This document shows positions 16,220 through 24,410 of a stretch of 35,262 nucleotides of DNA, piece by piece (position 1 is the first letter of the stretch; every line of letters begins with the position of its first letter). Below the pieces are notes generated by a model. The model made no database searches and was not told the DNA's origin. It saw nothing but the letters and a program-made list of their open reading frames with translations. The translations under genes and the position numbers were made by a program. The DNA is taken from the NCBI GenBank assembly GCA_007132385.1, contig SLOU01000231.1:1-35262 (forward strand), given 5' to 3'. Source of the DNA: Balneolaceae bacterium (GTDB lineage: Bacteria > Bacteroidota > Rhodothermia > Balneolales > Balneolaceae).

Positions 16220-16402
16220 TTAAACCTGGCCAGAGTTCTTCATATCCTGTATTTCAAGACGGATTTCCTGAGATACTTTCTTGATCTCTTGCAATGTCTT
16301 ACGTGCGCGCGTACCTGCAGCTTTGTTTCCTTTGTCATAGAACTTGACCATATCCGGTTCAAGCTGGTCTATGAGTGACTTCATCTGTTCAATTCTACTC
16401 AT
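16220..16402 (-). CDS. small histone H1-like (Hc1 family) DNA-binding protein
   Basis: 60 residues, highly charged: MSRIEQMKSLIDQLEPDMVKFYDK then GNKAAGTRARKTLQEIKK. The GNKAAGTRxRK segment with a following amphipathic helix matches the short Hc1/histone-H1-like proteins common in Bacteroidota. These are thought to bind DNA non-specifically and compact the nucleoid. The start has a clear ribosome-binding site (AAAGGAG, 7 bases upstream). It has its own promoter (TTGACT-17-TAGTTT) and a hairpin terminator, so it is a single-gene unit likely to be well expressed. Identity rests on short-sequence resemblance, but the pattern is distinctive. Confidence 0.85.
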   Translation of the reverse strand: MSRIEQMKSLIDQLEPDMVKFYDKGNKAAGTRARKTLQEIKKVSQEIRLEIQDMKNSGQV

Positions 16403-16462
16403 GCTGTAACTCCTTTGGTTAGTTAAGGTTAAATTCTTTATGCTCTATCAAGCAGATGTCGG

Positions 16463-16491
16463 AAACTATATATTCAGGGGTGAGTAGTCAA
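16463..16491 (-). promoter_or_regulatory. predicted promoter of the Hc1-like gene
   Basis: On the minus strand TTGACT and TAGTTT are separated by exactly 17 bases. The -10 box lies about 60 bases upstream of the start codon, leaving a short leader that ends in AAAGGAG. Confidence 0.6.
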
Positions 16492-16550
16492 GTAGAAAAG
16501 GCTATTTTAATGTAATTAAGGCTCTTTTTTGCGGAAAAATTCATTTGAAT

Positions 16551-17216
16551 CTATCTGCGGACGAGCGTGGCATTTTGCAGATTTGGATAGGTAGCGAATT
16601 CCTGTGCAGTTGTCAGATAAAAAGAACAACTGTTGTTTCTAAATTCATCGGGAATGATTTCCCTGAGATGACTCTCACCCATTTTTTGGTCGGTGATTTC
16701 ATCGAATCGATTCTGATTGATCAGCTCTTCTGTGTCGTCAAGTGTAAATACGAATAGATGACTGGTTTTAAGGCTTCTCTGAAATGCTGCAGCAAGCTGA
16801 TCCAGGTCAATCCTTTCGGGGATTCCCGTATCCGGGTTGTCAACAAGGTTGGAAAGTAAAAGATGCGGTTTTGAAGGCAGATTATTCAATTGATTTGTGT
16901 CGATCGTAATTGCATTGTCTTTTTTCATAATCAGGGAGCGTTGATAACCGTTCAGACCGATGGTTGAAATTCCGTAGTCTGCCAATAACGCAATTAACCG
17001 GTGATTAAGATCTTTAATTGCCCGTTTTGTTGCCTCCTCTCGAATCAAACCGGTCTGAATCAATCTTTCAGTATATTCACTGTCCCCATGTAAAATCAAT
17101 CCACGGCTGTTTTCATGAGTAGCGACCGATTTGGCAAAAGCACTTAAAAACAGGCCGTTGTCCAAATGTTGATAGTCCAAAACTGCAATATAGTCCATAG
17201 GAATCGTTGAATGCAC
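16551..17216 (-). CDS. degenerate amino-acid-kinase-fold protein (acetylglutamate-kinase-like), probable pseudokinase
   Basis: 221 residues. The stretch LILHGDSEYTERLIQTGLIREEATKRAIKDLNHRLIALLADYGISTIGLNG (about 40-90) parallels the ArgB-type block 'VIVHGGG..I...L...G...(V)NK.LVALL...G..AVGLSG'. VFTLDDTEELINQNR near 155-170 parallels the 'LTDV.GV' strand. The nucleotide-binding 'K-(L/I)-G-G' of the first strand is replaced by VLDYQH, and the substrate loop GGG by GDS. Catalysis as a kinase is therefore unlikely. The track start is GTG at 17216; an ATG at 17198 (MDYIAVLD) aligns better with the kinase N-terminus and may be the true start. It follows the cytidine deaminase by 9 bases, so they share a transcript. 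Function unknown; the fold call is from pattern memory only. Confidence 0.55.
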   Translation of the reverse strand: MHSTIPMDYIAVLDYQHLDNGLFLSAFAKSVATHENSRGLILHGDSEYTERLIQTGLIREEATKRAIKDLNHRLIALLADYGISTIGLNGYQRSLIMKKDNAITIDTNQLNNLPSKPHLLLSNLVDNPDTGIPERIDLDQLAAAFQRSLKTSHLFVFTLDDTEELINQNRFDEITDQKMGESHLREIIPDEFRNNSCSFYLTTAQEFATYPNLQNATLVRR

Positions 17217-17225
17217 AGGAATAAT

Positions 17226-17930
17226 TTATATCTTTTTTCTCAGGGATGAGGTTCTGAAACCGTAAGGTAAAAATTCTTTTGCAGGGTATGAAGAAAATGT
17301 GCCATTGCCGTGAAATAGTTCAATTATCTGGTGATTCATCCATTCGCTGATCACCTGCCGGCATCCGCCGCATGGACTTGCAAATTCACTCTTACATACG
17401 TAGATCGACAGTTTTTTGAATGTCTGGACACCGGCTGACAGCGCTTTGGCAATAGCTACACGTTCAGCGCACAGGCCGTGTGGCCAGTCACTGAATTCCA
17501 CATTGACACCTTCAATCATTCCTTTATCACAAAATAACAATACTGAGACCGGAAATGAAGAATTTGGTGTTACTGCCTGGTTTTTGAGCTGATCCAGATG
17601 ATATTTTCTATTCACTGTCGTTTTTTTAACGGGATCGAAATGATTGCCTTTCGGGAAGTCTTCATTCACAAATACTTTCAAATCAAATTCTGTCATCCAA
17701 AATTGTGAGTGATTGCCAGGTGGCTGAGGATAAATCAATTCAACTGGTATGTCGGATTCACTGAGACAGCTGGTAACAGCTGCCTGTTCAGCGGTTATAG
17801 TAAGTGGATATGAGATATTCTCAATGCGTACTCCCGGATACAAGATTCCTGATTTCCCCCGAATCAAGCAACAGGAGGCTTTTTCTGAGTATGGAGCGTA
17901 GGCATATGATCTTAATACTTGCCAGTTCAT
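17226..17930 (-). CDS. two-domain cytidine deaminase with degenerate N-terminal domain
   Basis: 234 residues with two tandem CDA folds. The C-terminal half (about 118-225) is complete: NVEFSDWPHGLCAERVA gives zinc ligand Cys154 and catalytic Glu156, and SPCGGCRQVISEW gives Cys187 and Cys190. The N-terminal half (about 1-90) has the same outline (YAPYSEKASCCL, ENISYPLTITAEQAAV, PPGNHSQFWMTEF). There the zinc ligands are replaced: Cys to Thr46, Cys to Gly72 and Cys to Ser75, though Glu48 remains. It should deaminate cytidine/deoxycytidine to the uridine form with one active domain per chain. In E. coli Cdd the active half is N-terminal, so the order here is reversed. The start overlaps the GH3 gene stop by ATGA, so translation is coupled. 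Confidence 0.85.
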   Translation of the reverse strand: MNWQVLRSYAYAPYSEKASCCLIRGKSGILYPGVRIENISYPLTITAEQAAVTSCLSESDIPVELIYPQPPGNHSQFWMTEFDLKVFVNEDFPKGNHFDPVKKTTVNRKYHLDQLKNQAVTPNSSFPVSVLLFCDKGMIEGVNVEFSDWPHGLCAERVAIAKALSAGVQTFKKLSIYVCKSEFASPCGGCRQVISEWMNHQIIELFHGNGTFSSYPAKEFLPYGFRTSSLRKKI

Positions 17931-20851
17931 GGTTCTGCAAGGCTTCTCATTACGGTATCGGCTATTTCAGGACGAATCTGTCGTATTTCAGTCCCATAAC
18001 TGCGGTTCGGATACGTTCGGTTTGTTAAAAGAATGATGGATATACCCGAATCAGGATCAATCCAGATACTTGTACCGGTAAACCCGGTATGACCGAAGGA
18101 GTTGGGTCCCAACAAACTACCGGCACTTGTGTAATCCTCGCTTTTGCGGTCGAATCCGTATGCTCTTTGATTGATCGGGGATCTGTGACCTGTAAAGAGC
18201 TCAATGGTGGCAGGTTGCAGGTATGTTTTTCCCGCATAAAATCCCTTGTTTAGTAACATTTGAGAAAATATGCCCAGATCTTCGCCGGTTGCAAACAGTC
18301 CGGCATGCCCTGCAACACCATCCATAAAATAAGCTCTTTCATCGTGCGCGTAACCCTGAACGGTACCCCTGCCGTAAATAATATCAATTTCAGTTGGAGG
18401 TATCCGGTTTCTCATCCATATGCCCAAACGCCCCGGATTAAAATGAGTACTGCTCATTCTCAGTGGATTAAAGAATTGGTTCCGTATAAATCGGTCGATT
18501 TCCTGGCCGCTTACCTCCCGAACTATTTCAGCCAGCAGAATGAATCCGAGATCGCTGTAAACATATTCTTCTCCGGGGGCGTTTTCAAGTGGTTCATCAC
18601 GTACAGCCCTGATCAATTCGCTTCTGGATTGTAGTCGATCCACGTAAATTCGAAAAGCAGGTAAACCGGATGTATGAAGAAGCAGATGCCTGATAGTAAC
18701 ATCACTTTTTACCGGGGCATCATATTCAGGTATATATCTGGAGACTGGGTCGTCAAGGCTGATTTTCCCCTCTTCGTGTAATTTCATAATTGCAGTGGTA
18801 GTCGCCACAACTTTGGTTATCGAAGCCAGATCATAAACATCATTTGATCTGACAGCCCTGGTTTTGGTATAGTCATGATATCCATAACCCTTGTTCCAGG
18901 CGATGACCCCGTCTTTTAATACGGTTACCACACCTCCGGGAAATATTGAATCTTCAATGGCCGATTGCATGATGTCATCAATTCTCATGAGAGAATCGGT
19001 ACGAAAGCCCACCGTTTCCGGTGAATCAAACCGGATTACCGAATGAGGCATTTCAATTCCGTCTCCCGGATCATACAATCCGGGAATATCTACGGGAATC
19101 CTGCCGGCAATGTTAGAGCCGCCAAAAAGTGCCGGAACTGTGTTTATAACCTGATGGCTGGATCCCGACCAGGCAAGGATATGTGCATCCGTATCCTTCA
19201 ATTCCTGCAGTACATATGGATTGCCAAATGCGATCAAAACCGAGGGTTGATCCAGCTTCTCAAGCTTTCTGAGAAATGAAAGCTGGTCGTCGGTAAGTTG
19301 CATCGGTTGGTGGGAACGCACAAATATAAATGACCCGATAACCAACAGGTCAGCATTCATAGCATCCGATAATATATTTTCCTTTTCCTCTTCCCCTGTT
19401 CTGCGATCTAAGGCATGGAATACGACGTTAGAGTGATATTTCCGCATTTCTCTTGCCAGATTATTACCGGTTGACCCGGAATGGTCGTCGGCTACTGATA
19501 CGACCACAATACGCTGGTTATCGATCTCTCTGATGGGTAAAATTTCATTTTCATTTTTCAAAACAGTAACCGATTCACGTGCAATCCGATTGGAAATTTT
19601 CCGGTGCTCCGGGGTGTTGATTTTGTAATCAAGTGCATGGATATCGGGCAGTGGGTTTTCAAAGAGCCCGTTTTCTTTTTTCAGATTCAGAATTTTTCGA
19701 ACCGATTGCTCGATACGCTCTTCCGAAAGCCGGCCATGTTTTACAGCCATTTCCACTTCATGTATGGCAGTCATTTCATCCGGACTGATGAGCATCACAT
19801 CCGCTCCGGCACTCAGAGATCTTATTACAGCTTCACCGGGTGAAAACGTGTTTGTAATACCTTGCATTTCAAGGCCGTCAGTGACTATCAAGCCGTCAAA
19901 ACCCAAACTATCGGAAAGTATTCCATTCAGTATTTCCGGATCCAGTGTGCCGGGAAGCTCAGGGTTTGAACTGATATTTGGGAATGCAATGTGTGCACTC
20001 ATGATACTTCTGAGGCCACTCTCTATTGCTATTTGAAATGGTCGTAATTCGATTGATTTCAGCCGTTCATAATTATGATGCATAACCGGAAGTGCCAGGT
20101 GCGAATCGGTATCGGTATCCCCGTGTCCTGGAAAATGCTTGGCAGTTGCAAGCAGGCCCTCTTCTTCAACACCTCTGATGAAGGCGTTCCCAAATTCGGC
20201 AACCATCTCGGGGTCAGCCGAAAATGAACGTACATTGATGACCGGGTTTTCCGGGTTATTATTAACGTCAAGAACCGGGCCAAAGATCTGGTGCACACCA
20301 AGAGCTTTAGCTTCACGTGCGGTTATTTTTCCCTTCAGATAGGCATTTTGAGGATTTCGTGTTGCTGCAATACCCATTGCAGGAGTAAACCGTGTAGTAC
20401 CCTGTACTCTCATTGCTGCCCCGAATTCCATATCCTGTGTAATCCAGAGCGGGATTTCAGAGCGTTGCTGAAGTTCTCTTGTCATAACAGCCTGTCCATA
20501 GATGTCTCCTGCCATAAAAATGAGTCCACCTACTTGATAACGGTCGATCAATCTTTTCCATTCAAGATATCTTTGGTCATATTGATTTCTGAATGTACCG
20601 TTAACCGGAATAAAAAAGAGCTGGCCAATTTTTTGCCGCAGTGACATCTCCTGAAGCAGTGAATCAACGTCTGTATGAGATATTTCTTCAGGTTTCTCTG
20701 TCACCGGTAGATCGGGGGATGGTTCTTCCAGGCCGGTTTCAACAGGCTGTTCTTCAGGCGTAGTGGGGAAAGCCGGTTCACTGCTTTTACAGGCAATGCC
20801 AAAAATTAACCACAACGTCAGCAGATAGATGATGATATGTTTGATGTTCAT
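17927..20851 (-). CDS. GH3 beta-N-acetylhexosaminidase (NagZ-like) fused to serine beta-lactamase/CubicO-type hydrolase, lipoprotein
   Basis: 974 residues. An N-terminal signal with candidate lipid-attachment Cys21 (LIFGIAC) leads into a Pro/Glu-rich linker. A GH3 domain (about 62-400) follows, with the NagZ signature KHFPGHGDTDTDSH (238-251) and the nucleophile Asp325 in IVTDGLEMQGI. A GH3 C-terminal-type domain spans about 420-600. The last domain (about 615-970) is a class-C-beta-lactamase/CubicO fold with SITK (Ser677, Lys680), YSD (Tyr765) and HTG (921-923). All catalytic residues are present in both enzymes. It probably removes GlcNAc from peptidoglycan fragments and hydrolyses a peptide or ester bond in the same material at the membrane. 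The gene lies 66 bases downstream of penicillin acylase and overlaps the CDA gene. Confidence 0.93.
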   Translation of the reverse strand: MNIKHIIIYLLTLWLIFGIACKSSEPAFPTTPEEQPVETGLEEPSPDLPVTEKPEEISHTDVDSLLQEMSLRQKIGQLFFIPVNGTFRNQYDQRYLEWKRLIDRYQVGGLIFMAGDIYGQAVMTRELQQRSEIPLWITQDMEFGAAMRVQGTTRFTPAMGIAATRNPQNAYLKGKITAREAKALGVHQIFGPVLDVNNNPENPVINVRSFSADPEMVAEFGNAFIRGVEEEGLLATAKHFPGHGDTDTDSHLALPVMHHNYERLKSIELRPFQIAIESGLRSIMSAHIAFPNISSNPELPGTLDPEILNGILSDSLGFDGLIVTDGLEMQGITNTFSPGEAVIRSLSAGADVMLISPDEMTAIHEVEMAVKHGRLSEERIEQSVRKILNLKKENGLFENPLPDIHALDYKINTPEHRKISNRIARESVTVLKNENEILPIREIDNQRIVVVSVADDHSGSTGNNLAREMRKYHSNVVFHALDRRTGEEEKENILSDAMNADLLVIGSFIFVRSHQPMQLTDDQLSFLRKLEKLDQPSVLIAFGNPYVLQELKDTDAHILAWSGSSHQVINTVPALFGGSNIAGRIPVDIPGLYDPGDGIEMPHSVIRFDSPETVGFRTDSLMRIDDIMQSAIEDSIFPGGVVTVLKDGVIAWNKGYGYHDYTKTRAVRSNDVYDLASITKVVATTTAIMKLHEEGKISLDDPVSRYIPEYDAPVKSDVTIRHLLLHTSGLPAFRIYVDRLQSRSELIRAVRDEPLENAPGEEYVYSDLGFILLAEIVREVSGQEIDRFIRNQFFNPLRMSSTHFNPGRLGIWMRNRIPPTEIDIIYGRGTVQGYAHDERAYFMDGVAGHAGLFATGEDLGIFSQMLLNKGFYAGKTYLQPATIELFTGHRSPINQRAYGFDRKSEDYTSAGSLLGPNSFGHTGFTGTSIWIDPDSGISIILLTNRTYPNRSYGTEIRQIRPEIADTVMRSLAEP

Positions 20852-20917
20852 GTCAAACTCATTTATATGTACATAGTATTAAATTTTAAATACGTTTGAT
20901 CCGAATGAGTCATAATG

Positions 20918-23362
20918 CTACCTGGGAACTAACTGCATGGTTTGATAACTGGTTTCATGGAAAAAAGTACTGTCCTGGTAGATATAACGATACTGACCCT
21001 GAAGCCAGAGTTCGGTTTGATCACCAAAAAATTCGGATAGAGGATTGCCGGACTGACCGGTGGGCAAAATACTGTGACTACGGCCTCTGTCGGAAAAATC
21101 AACAATCCGCCGGATAGACGGCCCGAGTGTCATCTCGAAAGGTTCCAGCCAGCTGTATTCCCCTTTATTCAAACTCATTCCATGGCCAGGTGCAGCATAG
21201 GGGCCTTTACTCATAAGATTGTTTACGATCATTTTAAGTGTGATGGATGCATCTTCTTCCTTTATGGCGTCCCGAAAAAGGGGAGGAGCCAGCGAGACCG
21301 TATGTAAATTCTCCCATCTCCAGAGAAACGGTTCAGGCCCATATTGTTCGGTAAGCCAGTCGATTGCATCCTGCATACTTTGTGCAATGATATCATCACG
21401 GGTTTCGGTGACATCGGTTTGTTGATTATTAAATAAGAAACTGTCTTCCATCAACAGGCGCGTCATAACACGAACCGGGACATTTTCAAGGCGCATGAAA
21501 TTTGTAAGCACCTCTTCACTCATAAGGTCACTCATCGTATTACGGGTCAGTTTTATAAAGAAAGCATCCAGGACAGAAGCTGCAGTTGATTCGGGCAGGT
21601 ACTGGAAGTCCCAGTTTTCCAGGTAAGGTGCTACAACGGTATAATCAAACTCATCACTGCTCAGACGGAGTATTGGCAGGATAAGCTCTACAATTTCACG
21701 TGCATGTACCGAATAGCTGTCAAATTGCATTTGTTGAAAAATGTTGGCATCCACTGTATCGACCTCAGCCAAAAATTCTTCAATTCGTTCAATGCGGGAA
21801 GGAGGTTCCCAGAATGTAGCTATATAATGCGGATAACTGTCGGTATGAAGCTTGTTATTTGCATTTGCCACGTAACCGGTTTCCGGGTTTATGATTCTTG
21901 GCATTTCATCAAAATCAATCCAGTCGTACCAGTCATAATCAGGGTCCCATCCGGGTCTGAAAAGAAGTGGATTAAAATCACGGATTGGCAAGCGTGCGGC
22001 GCTGAAAATTGCAATATTCCCCTCTCGATCTGCATATGTAAAATTCTGACCCGGTGTATGGAAATACCCGAGTGCTTCCCGAAAAGATTCCAGATTCTCA
22101 GAACGGTTGATTTGATAGAGGGCATATATTTCATGACTTACCTGATGTCCGGTCCATTTCATGGATATAAGCCGGTCATCGGCGATCTCCACATTTGGAT
22201 ATATATCTGTAATGATGGGGCCATGCATGGTTTTACGAAACCGGTAATGGATATCATCGTTATCCTTGACCCTGATGACTTCATCCTGATTTTCGTAATC
22301 CCGGTAAATTGCCTCACCATTGAGGCTGTCAGCCAGATACTGATCTGAATGATCCGGGTTTTGTATTTCAAGAAAAAAATCGGTGTCGTCTGCCATCATA
22401 TTGGTCAGCGACCAGGCAAAGTCATTGTTTTGGCCCAATACAACCACTGGAGAACCCGGAATGGTTGCCCCTGTAATGGTATGGTTTTGAACTGACTGGT
22501 GCATTTCATACCAGTGGCCAGGCATGGAAATCCCCATATGAGGATCGCCGGCCAGTATAGGCATGCCGGAGTGAGTCCGGCTTCCGTCGACCGCCCAGGC
22601 ATTGCTGCCAACCGAAGTCCCTTTGCGGCCGGTCATTGATCGAAACCTGAATTCGGTATCAAGTATGGGCATTACAGCTTCGGCAGCCTGGAGCGATTGC
22701 TGCTCGTTCATCATAGTCGGATATGTGTCGTCATACCGTGGGAAAAGTTCCTGTAAAACCGACATCGGCAGGTTTTCAGCCAGGTGGGCATACGTTAGTT
22801 TACTCCACCAGCTGATGTTCATCTCCCATGCCATCAGCCTCGAAATAGCATAAGAGTGAGTGGGTGTCCATTCGATCGGTTCGATACCGAGCAGCATAAA
22901 TTCGACCGGCAGGTTTCCTTTGTTCTGTTCAACAAAATCATTAACACCCCGGGAGTAGGCTTCCAAAACGGTATGAATTTCTTCAGGAGCTTCTTGCTCA
23001 ATTCGTTCGGCTGTTTCCCAAAATCCAAGCGTTCTCTGGTATTTATCAAATTCGATCAGATCTTCACCAAGAAACTCGGCAAATCGGCCTTCGGCTGCAA
23101 TCTGTGTGAACGTCATTTGCCAAAGACGATCTTGTGCATGTACATATCCAACGGCATAGTAGAGATCTTCCTCGTTGTCGGCATATATGTGGGGTACGCC
23201 GAATGTATCCCAGTGTATATCCACATTGCTGTTTAGTCCGGGCAACTCTACAACGGCAGAATAATCGGGTAGGGGCTTGTAGAATGTCCAGTAAATAGCC
23301 AGTGCAGATACACCCAGAATCAGTATCAGTAGAAATAGGGCAATGCGAAGAACAGTTTTCAT
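20918..23362 (-). CDS. penicillin acylase family protein (Ntn hydrolase)
   Basis: 814 residues from the ATG at 23362. The ORF track extends it by 108 codons, but that segment (MNTLKCLLFF...) overlaps the divergent gene's leader, whereas MKTVLRIALFLLILILGVSALAIYW is a proper signal/membrane anchor. The alpha chain contains DIHWDTFGVPHIYADNEEDLYYAVGYVHAQDRLWQM, the typical family start. The autocatalytic cleavage site is GSNAW, making Ser253 the N-terminal nucleophile of the beta chain. The distal Asn near LENVPVRVM and the C-terminal SILPTGQSGNPLSEFFGDQTELW block also fit. Such periplasmic enzymes cleave amide bonds in penicillin-like compounds, N-acyl-homoserine lactones or acyl-peptides. It heads the envelope gene train; substrate unknown. 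Confidence 0.93.
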   Translation of the reverse strand: MKTVLRIALFLLILILGVSALAIYWTFYKPLPDYSAVVELPGLNSNVDIHWDTFGVPHIYADNEEDLYYAVGYVHAQDRLWQMTFTQIAAEGRFAEFLGEDLIEFDKYQRTLGFWETAERIEQEAPEEIHTVLEAYSRGVNDFVEQNKGNLPVEFMLLGIEPIEWTPTHSYAISRLMAWEMNISWWSKLTYAHLAENLPMSVLQELFPRYDDTYPTMMNEQQSLQAAEAVMPILDTEFRFRSMTGRKGTSVGSNAWAVDGSRTHSGMPILAGDPHMGISMPGHWYEMHQSVQNHTITGATIPGSPVVVLGQNNDFAWSLTNMMADDTDFFLEIQNPDHSDQYLADSLNGEAIYRDYENQDEVIRVKDNDDIHYRFRKTMHGPIITDIYPNVEIADDRLISMKWTGHQVSHEIYALYQINRSENLESFREALGYFHTPGQNFTYADREGNIAIFSAARLPIRDFNPLLFRPGWDPDYDWYDWIDFDEMPRIINPETGYVANANNKLHTDSYPHYIATFWEPPSRIERIEEFLAEVDTVDANIFQQMQFDSYSVHAREIVELILPILRLSSDEFDYTVVAPYLENWDFQYLPESTAASVLDAFFIKLTRNTMSDLMSEEVLTNFMRLENVPVRVMTRLLMEDSFLFNNQQTDVTETRDDIIAQSMQDAIDWLTEQYGPEPFLWRWENLHTVSLAPPLFRDAIKEEDASITLKMIVNNLMSKGPYAAPGHGMSLNKGEYSWLEPFEMTLGPSIRRIVDFSDRGRSHSILPTGQSGNPLSEFFGDQTELWLQGQYRYIYQDSTFFHETSYQTMQLVPR

Positions 23363-23402
23363 ACAGATGATTAATACAGACCTTATATTATGTGTTGTAA
23401 GA

Positions 23403-23442
23403 TTGAAAATTCCGGGCAAAATACATACTCTGAAACCCGGAA
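23403..23442 (+). promoter_or_regulatory. predicted promoter and dyad upstream of the hydroxyacyl-CoA dehydrogenase gene
   Basis: TTGAAA (23403-23408) and TACTCT (23426-23431) are separated by 17 bases. A perfect 7-bp inverted repeat, TTCCGGG (23410-23416) and CCCGGAA (23436-23442) with 19 bases between, brackets the -10 box. That is the geometry of a repressor operator. The regulator is not identified. Confidence 0.45.
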
Positions 23443-23467
23443 AGATCCTAAGAAAAATAACATTATT

Positions 23468-24322
23468 ATGAGTGAGAAGAAGAAAGTTTCTGTTATCGGT
23501 GGCGGAACTATGGGAAATGGGATTGCTCAACTCTTTGCACTTCACGAGTACCAGGTCCACGTTGTTGAAACCAATCAGGAACTTGCAGACCACGCCTTTG
23601 AGGCGATTGAAATAAATCTGGATCGAATGGTCCAAAAAGAGAAAATCGACAATAAGAAAAAAAAGGAGACACTTCAATGTATTCACTTATTTCAGGCAGC
23701 GGAAGATGCTGTAAAAGGTTCGGAATTGATTATCGAAGCTGTTCCTGAAGAATTTGAAATAAAAAAACAGGTATTTTCAGATTTAGATGAACATGCACCA
23801 GAAGATGCTATCCTGGCTACAAACACATCGTCCATTTCCATAACAAAACTTGCTGCGGTTACCAGCCGGCCGAACCGGTTTATCGGTATGCATTTTTTTA
23901 ATCCGGTTCCGGTAATGAAGCTCGTGGAGGTGGTAAGCGGACTTCAAACGGATCCAGAAGTGGTGCACAGGATACAACAGACAGCGAAAGAATTAGGCAA
24001 AGTACCTGTTCCGGTCAAGGATTCACCTGGATTTGTGTCCAATCGTGTTTTGATGCCGATGATAAATGAAGCGATATTTTGTGTGTACGAGGGAGCAGCA
24101 ACCCCTGAAAACGTGGATGAGATTATGAAGCTTGGGATGGGACATCCGATGGGTCCGCTGCGGCTTGCCGATTTTATCGGATTGGATGTTTGCCTGGACA
24201 TACTGAATGTACTGTACGAGAGTTTCAGGGATTCCAAATACCGTCCGTGTCCACTATTAGTACAGATGGTGGATGCCGGTAATCTGGGTGACAAGACCGG
24301 GTCCGGATTTTATAAGTATTGA
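23468..24322 (+). CDS. hbd: 3-hydroxybutyryl-CoA / 3-hydroxyacyl-CoA dehydrogenase
   Basis: 284 residues from the ATG at 23468 (MSEKKKVSVIGGGTMGNGIAQ); the track's 26-residue extension is untranslated leader by family alignment. The NAD fold has GGGTMG (11-16). The catalytic dyad is His142 in GMHFFNPVPVMKLVEV and Glu154, 12 residues apart as in the family. The C-terminal dimerisation domain contains DSPGFVSNRVLMPMINEA and ends GDKTGSGFYKY. It interconverts 3-hydroxyacyl-CoA and acetoacyl-CoA in beta-oxidation or butyrate-type metabolism. It is the short, single-function form, without a crotonase domain. It is divergent from penicillin acylase and followed by threonine aldolase 88 bases on. 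Confidence 0.93.
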   Translation: MSEKKKVSVIGGGTMGNGIAQLFALHEYQVHVVETNQELADHAFEAIEINLDRMVQKEKIDNKKKKETLQCIHLFQAAEDAVKGSELIIEAVPEEFEIKKQVFSDLDEHAPEDAILATNTSSISITKLAAVTSRPNRFIGMHFFNPVPVMKLVEVVSGLQTDPEVVHRIQQTAKELGKVPVPVKDSPGFVSNRVLMPMINEAIFCVYEGAATPENVDEIMKLGMGHPMGPLRLADFIGLDVCLDILNVLYESFRDSKYRPCPLLVQMVDAGNLGDKTGSGFYKY

Positions 24323-24410
24323 TCTTGGAATTCGGGGAGCTGCCAGTGTCTGTGAGGATTATCTGCCAAGGACGGAAAAATAAAATTGTAAATAAAATAA
24401 AATCCAAGCG

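Noticed and set aside
16175-16378. 67-codon plus-strand ORF
   Set aside because: Antisense to the Hc1-like gene, which has its own ribosome-binding site, promoter and terminator.
17216-17930. Cytidine deaminase/kinase-like pair as an anti-phage nucleotide-depletion system
   Set aside because: Tempting because dCTP deaminases act in phage defence, but the catalytic half matches a housekeeping nucleoside CDA and no defence genes are nearby.
21704-22348. 214-codon ORF on the plus strand
   Set aside because: It lies wholly antisense to the penicillin acylase gene, whose catalytic motifs are intact; no recognisable domain. Treated as a shadow, as are the 167- and 179-codon plus-strand ORFs over the ABC permease (28957-29460) and sucD (33797-34336).
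23363-23686. 108-codon N-terminal extension of the penicillin acylase ORF
   Set aside because: It overlaps the divergent dehydrogenase gene and its promoter, has no family similarity, and would bury the obvious signal sequence.
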